Made by a program: the position numbers and the translations under genes. This document shows, piece after piece, positions 16,032 to 23,149 of a stretch of 30,146 nt of DNA. The notes beneath the pieces were generated by a model. That model ran no database searches and was not told where the DNA came from. It saw only the letters and a list, made by a program, of their open reading frames with translations. Position 1 is the stretch's first letter. Each line of letters begins with the position of its first letter. This DNA comes from Prosthecobacter debontii. Its GTDB lineage: Bacteria; Verrucomicrobiota; Verrucomicrobiia; Verrucomicrobiales; Akkermansiaceae. The stretch spans positions 1 to 30,146 of the forward strand of contig CAMCYT010000003.1 of NCBI GenBank assembly GCA_945885485.1, written 5' to 3'.

Positions 16032-16117
16032 GGCTAGGTAGTTATTCGTTATGGGTTAAACTTTATAAGGGAAGAATGGATTTTTCAGGCGATGATTTCA
16101 CCGAACGACTTTCACCT

Positions 16118-16138
16118 AGGAACCAGGAACCAGGAACC
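16118..16138 (+). repeat. Three tandem copies of AGGAACC
   Basis: Three perfect adjacent copies of a 7-base unit (AGGAACC) lie in the smpB-pta gap. A 28-bp palindrome containing the complementary GTTCC lies 10 bases downstream. The function is unknown. Confidence 0.75.
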
Positions 16139-16148
16139 AATCCCACCC

Positions 16149-16176
16149 AGAAAACGTAGTTCCAACTGCGTTTTCT
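16149..16176. repeat. 28-bp near-perfect palindrome in the smpB-pta gap
   Basis: The arms AGAAAACGTAGTT and AACTGCGTTTTCT pair over 13 positions, including one G-T pair, around two central bases. In RNA this would be a long hairpin between smpB and pta. No T tract follows immediately, so it is not a standard terminator. It could be a dispersed intergenic element or a bidirectional structure. Confidence 0.7.
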
Positions 16177-16233
16177 AAGTTGATTCCCTCTCGACAACGT
16201 TCAATCTAGCGCTCTTCATCTTACCCAAATCCC

Positions 16234-17298
16234 ATGCCAGATACCTCCCCAGCCGACCTCAACGACGTGACACGGCGCTTAGTTGAACAACTACGCAATC
16301 ATCCAAAACGCGTCGTTTTCACCGAAGGAGAGGACATTCGAGTGATCAAAGCCGCCGCGCGCTTTGTCGCACTTGAAGCCGTTTCTCCCATCCTTCTTGG
16401 CGATTCCCAGCGTATCAAAGCGTTGGCCGCGGAGCACAACATCCCAATGAACTTCATCCGGGTGATCAATCCGAAAACCTCTTCAGACCTTCCGCTGTTC
16501 ATGAAACGAGCGGAAAACATGGCGCGCTACCGCGACAATCCACAGTTAGCAAATAAAGAAACCATCACCCGCCCCCATCACTTCGGCGCTATGATGGTGC
16601 AATACGGACACGCGGACGCCATCGTCGGTGGTAACCAAGCGATTCCTGCCTACTATTTCCGAGCCTTGATGCAAAACATCAAACCGGATGCCAATGTCGC
16701 ACGCATCTTCGGTGTGACCATGCTGGTCGCACCACATTTCCCCCTTCTCGGAGACCGACCGCTGTTTCTAGCCGACACAGGCCTGATTCCTCAGCCAGAT
16801 GTTACTCAACTTTCCACCATCGCCATCGAAACCGGAAAACTCGCCCTCCACTTCCTAGGCAGGACTCCTCAGATCGCCCTGCTCAGCCATTCCACCAAAG
16901 GCACTTCAAGCACTCCAGAAGCGCATAAAGTTGCCGCCGCAACCGCTCTCGCGCAAAGTCGAGCGAAAGAGGAATTGTTAGATCTTAATATCGATGGCGA
17001 ACTACAAGCCGATGTCGCCATGTGCCCGGTCGCAGCCGAAACCAAACTCCCTGATGCCGTCAGCCGCCAAAGTGCCGATGTGTTAGTTTTCCCCAACCTG
17101 GATGCCGCACATATCTCCCTGAAACTTTTGCAGCACCTCGCCGGCGCCCAAAACTACGGCCAAATCATCCTCGGCCTCTCCCGCCCCGCCGCTCAAGTCC
17201 CCCGCACCGCCAGCGTCGAAACCATCTTCGGCACCACCGCCGCAGTCGCCGTCGAAGCAATCAAATACCATCAGCTCCATCCAGATAGTGACTTTTGA
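16234..17298 (+). CDS. pta: Phosphate acetyltransferase
   Basis: This 354-residue phosphate acetyl/butyryltransferase family enzyme is predicted to interconvert acetyl-CoA and acetyl phosphate. Conserved blocks visible are KRVVFTEGED--VIKAA at the N terminus, HADAIVGGNQ, IFGVTML, FLADTGLIPQP, IALLSHSTKGTSSTPEAHKV and LDGE-like LNIDGELQADVA. The C terminus contains ADVLVFPNLDAAHISLKLLQ, which contacts CoA in known structures. The length matches single-domain Pta or the C-terminal domain of MaeB. No acetate kinase gene is adjacent in this window. Confidence 0.9.
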   Translation: MPDTSPADLNDVTRRLVEQLRNHPKRVVFTEGEDIRVIKAAARFVALEAVSPILLGDSQRIKALAAEHNIPMNFIRVINPKTSSDLPLFMKRAENMARYRDNPQLANKETITRPHHFGAMMVQYGHADAIVGGNQAIPAYYFRALMQNIKPDANVARIFGVTMLVAPHFPLLGDRPLFLADTGLIPQPDVTQLSTIAIETGKLALHFLGRTPQIALLSHSTKGTSSTPEAHKVAAATALAQSRAKEELLDLNIDGELQADVAMCPVAAETKLPDAVSRQSADVLVFPNLDAAHISLKLLQHLAGAQNYGQIILGLSRPAAQVPRTASVETIFGTTAAVAVEAIKYHQLHPDSDF

Positions 17299-17415
17299 TC
17301 TTCAAGTTCTTGGAGAGAAAACTTCTTCGTTCAAAAATTAAAACTCATCAATCGTCATTCATCAATTAAACCGAATGATCCAACGATTAATACATCGATA
17401 CTCCTACCGACATAG

Positions 17416-17919
17416 ATGAGCCGATTCAGTGATAAAGATTTCTCATTCAAATGTCCCATGAGCTGGGATGCTATGGATGATTCCGCCAACGGAAAATTTT
17501 GCAGTAAATGCAGGAAAGAGGTTTTTGATTTAACCGATTGTTCGGTTGGTGTAGTGCGTGCGCTTCAGGATAAACATGGATCGATTTGTGGATCGGTTCG
17601 TATCACACAGGCCGCAATGGTTGCACTCTCACTTTCCGCAGCTGCTTGCAAACAGCAGGTACGCACAACGGGTACACCACTTCCTATATCTCATAGCTCA
17701 AACAACACACAGAACACAGCGACTAGTAACGATACCAGCGAGAAGCCAAGGGTCATGGGTAAGATTTGCCCACCACCTCAAAAATCCGAAAAAGAAGCCC
17801 CTGTTAAGATTCCTCTTGAGCAGGAGATTCCGCTCGAACCAAGGCTTATGGGAAAAATATGCCCTCAGCCTCAGATCAATGAAACCGGTAATCCTAAGGG
17901 TCCGGTCATCGATAGTTGA
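17416..17919 (+). CDS. Cysteine-rich protein with membrane segment and MGKICP repeats
   Basis: This 167-residue protein of unknown function has three parts. First is a compact N-terminal module, FKCPMSWDAM then GKFCSKCRKEVFDLTD, with C13, C29 and C32 placed as in a zinc-ribbon-like motif, and SICGSV at 57-61. I recall a similar module (C-NW--M, GRFC--C-KEV-DFT, VCGRF) in many Bacteroidetes proteins. Second is a hydrophobic stretch at about 66-77 ending in a lipobox-like LSAAAC (Cys78). Third is a low-complexity tail with two copies of an 11-residue unit, PR-MGKICP-PQ (111-121 and 142-152). Orientation and role are not known. The gene stands alone between pta and the pnp terminator. Confidence 0.72.
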   Translation: MSRFSDKDFSFKCPMSWDAMDDSANGKFCSKCRKEVFDLTDCSVGVVRALQDKHGSICGSVRITQAAMVALSLSAAACKQQVRTTGTPLPISHSSNNTQNTATSNDTSEKPRVMGKICPPPQKSEKEAPVKIPLEQEIPLEPRLMGKICPQPQINETGNPKGPVIDS

Positions 17920-17946
17920 ATTGTAAAGGACTCATCATATGAGAAC

Positions 17947-17977
17947 AAAAAAGCCGGCGCCCTTTCGGACACCGGCT
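17947..17977 (-). terminator. Rho-independent terminator after pnp
   Basis: On the minus strand an 11-bp stem, AGCCGGTGTCC with GGGCGCCGGCT, closes on a GAAA tetraloop and is followed by six Ts. Two pairs are G-U, so the stem is perfect only in minus-strand RNA. This assigns it to pnp, whose stop lies 45 bases upstream in that direction, and not to the plus-strand gene ending at 17919. Confidence 0.93.
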
Positions 17978-18022
17978 GATGATTATTTCGTTAGAAAATG
18001 GGTTATAAAACCCTTCTCCATA

Positions 18023-20188
18023 TTAGACAAGAGGAGTGGTGACCTCTTCGACTGGAGTGCCGTTGGCTTCCGCCTCTTTGGCTTTCTCGTCGCGGAGCCA
18101 AGCACGGCGTGACATTTTCACGCGGCCTTTTTCATCCACACCCAAGCATTTTGCGGTGAGCAAATCGCCTTTCTTGACGACGTCTTCGACTTTCTCGACG
18201 CGGCCTTCGGCCAACTCCGAGACGTGAATCAGTCCGTCTTTTCCAGGAAGCACTTCCATGAATGCACCAAATGCAGTGATCGAAACGATGCGACCTGTAT
18301 AGGTCTGACCGACTTCGATTTCTTGGAACATGCGATCGATCATTTCTTTCGCGCGCTCAAGTCCTGCTTGTTTGGAAGCGTAGATGTGAACCGTGCCGTC
18401 GTCTTCGATGTTAATCTCAGCGCCGGATTCCGCTTGGATGGCTTTGATGTTTTTGCCGCCAGGTCCGATGAGTTCGCCGATGCGATCTGCAGGGATTTTC
18501 ACGGAAACGATGCGTGGTGCGTGGGCGCTGAGCTCTTTCGGCTCAACGATGTACTCCGCCATTTTTGCAATGATTTTGGTGCGGCCGTCTTTGGCAATTT
18601 TGATCGCCTCTTCGAGCATGGCGATTGGGAGACCGGGGAGCTTGAGGTCAAGCTGGTAACCGGTGACGCCTTCGTCGGTGCCGCAGAGTTTGAAGTCCAT
18701 GTCGCCGTAGAAATCCTCGGAACCAATGATGTCGAGGAGCATCTTGTGCGCTTTAAGTGAGCCGTCTTCGTTCTGCTCAGTGACGAGTCCAACGGAGATA
18801 CCACCCACTGGACGGATCAACGGCACACCGGCATCGAGAAGAGCCATGGTGCCGGCGCAAACCGAAGCCATCGAAGTGGAACCGTTAGATTCCATGACCT
18901 CGGAGGAAACGCGAATGGCGTATGGGAAATCTGCTTCAGCAGGAATCACTGGCTCGATCGAGCGCTCGGCAAGGGAGCCGTGGCCGATCTCGCGACGGTT
19001 GATGCCACCCATACGACCGCATTCACCAACGGAGAACGGAGGGAAGTTGTAATGAAGGATGAAACGCTTCTCGTCTTCGCCGCCTGCGTAGTTGTCGAAA
19101 TGTTGTTTTTCGTCAGCTGGGGCAAGGGTGGTGATGGCAAGTGCTTGGGTCTCTCCACGAGCGAAAATCGCGGAACCGTGAACGCGCGGCAGGGTGCCGG
19201 TTTCACCGTAAAGCTCGCGGAGATCGCCGATTGCGCGGCCGTCTGCACGGATACCTTTTTCCATGATCGAGATGCGGAATGCCTTTTTCTGAAGGTATTC
19301 GAAGGCTTGCTCGACATCGAAATCCGTCGCTTCTGGAGCGCGCTGTTTGATAGCGGCTTCAACTTCGTCACGAAGCGCGCCGACTTTCTTGGAACGCTCA
19401 GTTTTTGAAGGCGCGTAGATGGCAGCTTCGATGCGGTCGCCAGCGATCTCGTAGGCGATTTCTAGGAGGTTTTCTTTAGCAAGAGTGAGTTCGTATTCAC
19501 GCTTCTCCTTGCCGCATTTCGCGACGAGTTCTTCTTGGCCAGCAACGATCTTGGCGACTGCTGCTTGGGCGAAGTGAAGGGCTTTGATGAACTCATCTTC
19601 TGGGAGCTCGTCGGCTTGACCTTCGATCATGATGACGTCGGTTTTGTTACCAACGTATACAAGGTCGAGATCGCTATCCTCGCGCTCGTCGTGGGTCGGG
19701 TTGATGACGAAATTGCCATCGATGCGGCCTACGCGGACTGCACCGATCGGGCCGGCGAAAGGAATGTCGGAAATCGCGAGAGCGGCGGAAGCGCCGTTCA
19801 TCGAGAGGATGTCGGAATCGTTGATGCCGTCCGCACTGAGGAGGATGGCGACGATTTGGGTTTCGTAGAGGTAACCTTTAGGAAACAACGGACGCAGCGG
19901 ACGGTCAGTCATACGGCAGGTGAGGATTTCCTTTTCGGTAGGGCGACCTTCGCGTTTGAAGTAACCTCCTGGGAACACGCCTGCGGCGGTAGCTTTCTCC
20001 TTATATTCTACGGAGAGAGGGAACCAGGTTTGACCTGGCTTTACTTTAGTTTGTGAAACAGCGGTAACCAAAATGATGGTTTCTCCGCAACGGACTGTGA
20101 CTGCGCCATCGGCGAGTTTGGCAAGTTTGCCGGTTTCAATCGTCATCGGGTTTGTGCCGACTTCGATCGTGGTGGAATGGATATTCAT
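18023..20188 (-). CDS. pnp: Polyribonucleotide nucleotidyltransferase (PNPase)
   Basis: This 721-residue phosphorolytic 3'-5' exoribonuclease acts in mRNA decay. Two RNase PH domains are visible. The first carries FPGGYFKREGRPTEKE--T-RMTDRPLRPLFP. The second carries GE-QALAITTLA, FPPFSVGE, REIGHG-LAERS and GSEDFYGDMDFK, which holds the catalytic acidic residues. A KH domain (LIGPGGKNIKAI) and a C-terminal S1 domain (GQTYTGRIVSITAFGAFMEVLPGKDGLIHVSEL) complete the canonical order. It lies downstream of rpsO, the classical rpsO-pnp order, with a structured spacer between them. Confidence 0.98.
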   Translation of the reverse strand: MNIHSTTIEVGTNPMTIETGKLAKLADGAVTVRCGETIILVTAVSQTKVKPGQTWFPLSVEYKEKATAAGVFPGGYFKREGRPTEKEILTCRMTDRPLRPLFPKGYLYETQIVAILLSADGINDSDILSMNGASAALAISDIPFAGPIGAVRVGRIDGNFVINPTHDEREDSDLDLVYVGNKTDVIMIEGQADELPEDEFIKALHFAQAAVAKIVAGQEELVAKCGKEKREYELTLAKENLLEIAYEIAGDRIEAAIYAPSKTERSKKVGALRDEVEAAIKQRAPEATDFDVEQAFEYLQKKAFRISIMEKGIRADGRAIGDLRELYGETGTLPRVHGSAIFARGETQALAITTLAPADEKQHFDNYAGGEDEKRFILHYNFPPFSVGECGRMGGINRREIGHGSLAERSIEPVIPAEADFPYAIRVSSEVMESNGSTSMASVCAGTMALLDAGVPLIRPVGGISVGLVTEQNEDGSLKAHKMLLDIIGSEDFYGDMDFKLCGTDEGVTGYQLDLKLPGLPIAMLEEAIKIAKDGRTKIIAKMAEYIVEPKELSAHAPRIVSVKIPADRIGELIGPGGKNIKAIQAESGAEINIEDDGTVHIYASKQAGLERAKEMIDRMFQEIEVGQTYTGRIVSITAFGAFMEVLPGKDGLIHVSELAEGRVEKVEDVVKKGDLLTAKCLGVDEKGRVKMSRRAWLRDEKAKEAEANGTPVEEVTTPLV

Positions 20189-20217
20189 TTTTCTTATTTC
20201 TTTTACTTACATCTGAG

Positions 20218-20333
20218 CAGGGCAGCCCTGTGCCGCCCTAGCTATCAAGGTTTCCGGGACAATCCCGAGGATGCAGTGAAAATTACGCGCACCCTTTTTG
20301 CTAGGCAGCCACGAGAGAAACTCCCGTGGCTGC
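20218..20333 (-). promoter_or_regulatory. Structured rpsO-pnp spacer with three hairpins
   Basis: Three stems can be drawn in minus-strand RNA: plus-strand 20305-20333 (13 bp, loop TTT, one G-U), 20255-20267 (CGGGA/TCCCG) and 20220-20238 (7 bp with one G-U). The G-U pairs are consistent only with transcription toward pnp. The first stem begins 20 bases after the rpsO stop and lacks a T tract. In E. coli the same junction holds an RNase III site that controls pnp autoregulation; the analogy here is inference. Confidence 0.55.
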
Positions 20334-20352
20334 TTTTGCGAAATGGTTCAAA

Positions 20353-20622
20353 TTAACGGCGAAGGCCGAGATTGTTGATGAGCTCTAGGTATTTCTCCTC
20401 GCTTTTGCGCTTGATGTAGTCAAGCAGCTTACGACGCTGAGAAACGAGTTTGAGAAGTCCGCGACGTGAAGCGAAATCCTTCTTGTGGGCATTGAGATGT
20501 TCCGTGAGATCAAGGATTCTCTGGGTAAGAAGGGCGACTTGGTAAGGTGAACTTCCGGTGTCTCCTTCGTGGGCTTGGTACGACTTAAGGTCGATAGCTG
20601 CTTTTTCTGTTTTAACGCTCAT
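20353..20622 (-). CDS. rpsO: 30S ribosomal protein S15
   Basis: This 89-residue primary 16S rRNA-binding protein of the small subunit shows the family pattern GDTGSSPYQVALLTQRI--LTEHL--HKKDF-SRRGLL-LVSQRRKLLDYIKR. I chose the ATG at 20622 (MSVKTEK) because it gives the standard 89 residues. An upstream in-frame ATG at 20658 would add 12 untypical residues. It is divergent from ftsQ and upstream of pnp. Confidence 0.97.
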   Translation of the reverse strand: MSVKTEKAAIDLKSYQAHEGDTGSSPYQVALLTQRILDLTEHLNAHKKDFASRRGLLKLVSQRRKLLDYIKRKSEEKYLELINNLGLRR

Positions 20623-20906
20623 TTTAGTATAAGGGATAAGCTCAGCGTTCATCGCCAAGCAGTCCTAGGTGCGCGGAATGAAGCGGGTAAAGCCACTGAT
20701 TGCAAGAATTTTTATAATCACGAGAGGCAGAATCCAAATTTCTAAAAAACCTTCCGACCAAACAGCCGTCATCCTTTAAGTGCATTGACAATAAAGATGA
20801 GTTTACTAAGCTACCGCGAACGTGGCGAAGCTGCGTGAAATGCCATCAGATCAAGCTTGGCGGGAATCAATTGATTCGCGTCAGCAACCTGCCTCCGCAA
20901 AGCAAC

Positions 20907-21890
20907 ATGCGAAAACACAGCTCGAAAAATCGAATCCATCGGCACCATGTCAAGGTGCTTAAATCCGAGGTCATGTCGCCTCGGATTGCCTGGTTCAATT
21001 TTCTCGATTTCCTCAAATTACTCACAAAAATCGCCGTGTTTATTGGGATTCTTGGGGCAATTGGCTACGGCGTCCGAGAGGCCATTCACTACACTTTTCA
21101 CCAAAACCCCGATTTCCGCCTCCAAGCCATCCAGTTAAACACGAATGATGTCATCGATGAAACCCAGTTGGTCGAACAACTCGGCATCGACCTAAACTCG
21201 AACATCTTTGATTTCGATATCGATGAGATGGAGCGGAAATTATTGGAAATTCCTGCTATTCAAACAGCAACAATCGAGCGCGAGCTTCCTGGAACCTTAG
21301 TTTTTCATCTCGAAACCCGGCAACCGCAGGCCTGGATCGCCTGCTCTGAAGAAGGCCTGATAACCACCCGCAATATCAACCAGTTCCTTGTTGATCAAAA
21401 CGGATACATCTATCCTTGCCCAGAACAGCAACTCGAACTTGCCGTGAATCTCCCCATCATTCAGGTCAAAGCCGACCCGAAACACCCCATCGCACTGGGC
21501 GTCACCTTGAAACATCCGGAATTCCGCCGCTGCAGCCATTTGCTCGATTCCTTCCGCACCATTTTCCCCAATGACATCCGTATCATAGAAAACATTTATC
21601 AACCCAATCTCTGGTCCATCAACCTATCGACTCGTACAGGAACAACTGCCACCTTCGGACTAGACGATCACAGCCGTCAGCTCGAATATTTCACCCAAGC
21701 TCTGAGCCACGCTCAAAAAAAAGGTTACGAAATCGAAACGATCAACTTGATTCCTAAGCAAAATGTCCCCATCACCATCGGTGCCAAGACAACACCGCCA
21801 CGCGCTATTCCAGTTGAAGAAATTCCCGTTACCAACAAAGAAGAATCCCGCCGAAATAACGATCTCCAATCCCTTTTAAATCGCAACTAA
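20907..21890 (+). CDS. ftsQ: Cell division protein FtsQ
   Basis: This single-pass divisome protein has a basic cytoplasmic tail (MRKHSSKNRIHRHHVKVLK) and a transmembrane helix (LTKIAVFIGILGAIGYGV, about residues 40-57). A POTRA domain (FRLQAIQLNTNDVIDETQLVEQLG to RELPGTLVFHLETRQPQAWI) is followed by a C-terminal FtsQ-type domain. The tail is Pro-rich and ends LQSLLNRN. I prefer the ATG at 20907 (327 residues); the frame is open back to an ATG at 20835. Identity rests on the POTRA pattern and on position, 5 bases upstream of ftsA. The usual upstream murC/ddl genes are absent here. Confidence 0.88.
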   Translation: MRKHSSKNRIHRHHVKVLKSEVMSPRIAWFNFLDFLKLLTKIAVFIGILGAIGYGVREAIHYTFHQNPDFRLQAIQLNTNDVIDETQLVEQLGIDLNSNIFDFDIDEMERKLLEIPAIQTATIERELPGTLVFHLETRQPQAWIACSEEGLITTRNINQFLVDQNGYIYPCPEQQLELAVNLPIIQVKADPKHPIALGVTLKHPEFRRCSHLLDSFRTIFPNDIRIIENIYQPNLWSINLSTRTGTTATFGLDDHSRQLEYFTQALSHAQKKGYEIETINLIPKQNVPITIGAKTTPPRAIPVEEIPVTNKEESRRNNDLQSLLNRN

Positions 21891-21895
21891 CCCTC

Positions 21896-23113
21896 ATGGC
21901 ACGCCGCACCAAAATTCATGTCGGACTGGAAATCGGCACCAGCAAAACCTGCATCGTTGTTGGCGAGGTAAAACCCGATGGCGCAGTTAAAATTCTCGGC
22001 ATCGGCGTCACTAAATCCGCAGGTGTTAGAAAAGGTGAGATCTCGGATTTTCCTCAAGCCCGTGCCTGTTTGAAAGACGCACTCGCTCGTGCCGAGGATT
22101 CCAGCGATGTCGAAATCGGATCAGTCTTCCTCTCGGTTACAGGCGCCCACATGCAGGGAGTAAACAACCGCGGCATTTTCCGCCTGCCTAACAACCACGA
22201 GGCCATCGAGTTTGAACATCTCGAAGAAGCACGGGAAATGGCTCGTGATGTCCATTATCCCGCAGACCACGCCTCGCTTCACACCATCGTCCGCAGATAC
22301 TTGGTGGATGGACTGGAACAAACTGCTTCGCCCATCGGCCTTTTCGCCAAAACTGTCGAAGTCGATTTCCACATCGTACACGGCATCAGCAACCGTATCC
22401 AAAACTCCATCAAGCTCGTCCGTGAATGCCCGTTGGAAGTGGATGACATCGTGTTCGCGCCCATAGCCACTGCACAAATGGCACTTGATCGCGAGCAACG
22501 CCTACGCGGCGCACTTCTGATCGACATCGGCGGCGGCACTACCGACTACGCGCTATACCTTGACGGATCTATCGCCGCATCCGGCTGCATTCCTGTCGGC
22601 GGCGATCACGTCACGAATGACATCCACCTCGTCACCGGACTTCCATTTTCCAAAGCGGAAAAACTGAAAATCCTCGAAGGCAACGCATCTAGCGATCCCG
22701 CACTTTCCGTGGGTATCGCCAAACTTACCGATGAAAACGGGTTCGCGGATGTCGAAGTCAAACGTGCGATACTCAACGAAATCATTCGTCAACGGTTAGA
22801 AGAAACCTTGCTTCTGGTAAAAGAGCGACTCCCACTAGGCGCAGTCGAATCCATTGGAGCAGGTATTTATCTAACAGGAGGAACCTCACTAATGCGCGGA
22901 TTTTCAGAATTAGCCTTCGATGTTTTCGGCCGTGATATCTACCGCCCAGAAACCCCGGAAAACAGCGACCTAGCTCACCCATCCTTTAAAGACCCTCAAT
23001 TCGCCACCGCAATCGGACTCATCCGCTACGCGCAAATCATCGAAACTGAAACACAACGCCCCCCGGGCTTCTTCGGAAAAATCCTACGCTTATTCTGGCC
23101 CTTTGGTCGTTAA
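21896..23113 (+). CDS. ftsA: Cell division protein FtsA
   Basis: This 405-residue actin-like ATPase anchors FtsZ to the membrane. Phosphate motif 1 is GLEIGTSKT (10-18) and phosphate motif 2 is IDIGGGTTD (209-217). ERF-like KLV--CPLEVDDIVFAPIATA and YLTGGTSLMRGF match the actin-fold adenosine site. The C-terminal GFFGKILRLFWPFGR is an amphipathic membrane-targeting helix. It lies between ftsQ (5-base gap) and ftsZ (36-base gap), the standard order. Confidence 0.96.
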   Translation: MARRTKIHVGLEIGTSKTCIVVGEVKPDGAVKILGIGVTKSAGVRKGEISDFPQARACLKDALARAEDSSDVEIGSVFLSVTGAHMQGVNNRGIFRLPNNHEAIEFEHLEEAREMARDVHYPADHASLHTIVRRYLVDGLEQTASPIGLFAKTVEVDFHIVHGISNRIQNSIKLVRECPLEVDDIVFAPIATAQMALDREQRLRGALLIDIGGGTTDYALYLDGSIAASGCIPVGGDHVTNDIHLVTGLPFSKAEKLKILEGNASSDPALSVGIAKLTDENGFADVEVKRAILNEIIRQRLEETLLLVKERLPLGAVESIGAGIYLTGGTSLMRGFSELAFDVFGRDIYRPETPENSDLAHPSFKDPQFATAIGLIRYAQIIETETQRPPGFFGKILRLFWPFGR

Positions 23114-23149
23114 CCTTCGGCCTTCAAACCAACCTCAAAAACTTGAATC

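Noticed and set aside
16032..16233. Possible tmRNA gene next to smpB
   Set aside because: The gap is only about 200 bases and has no tRNA-like ends or tag-reading frame.
17947..17977. Terminator for the plus-strand cysteine-rich gene
   Set aside because: Two mismatches on the plus strand become G-U pairs only in minus-strand RNA and the T tract follows in that direction, so it was assigned to pnp.
19535..20056. 173-codon and neighbouring plus-strand frames across pnp
   Set aside because: They are antisense to the well-conserved PNPase gene; the length reflects codon bias, not a gene.
20713..20718. TATAAT as a -10 box for ftsQ
   Set aside because: No -35 element lies at a suitable distance on the plus strand, and the site is far from the gene.
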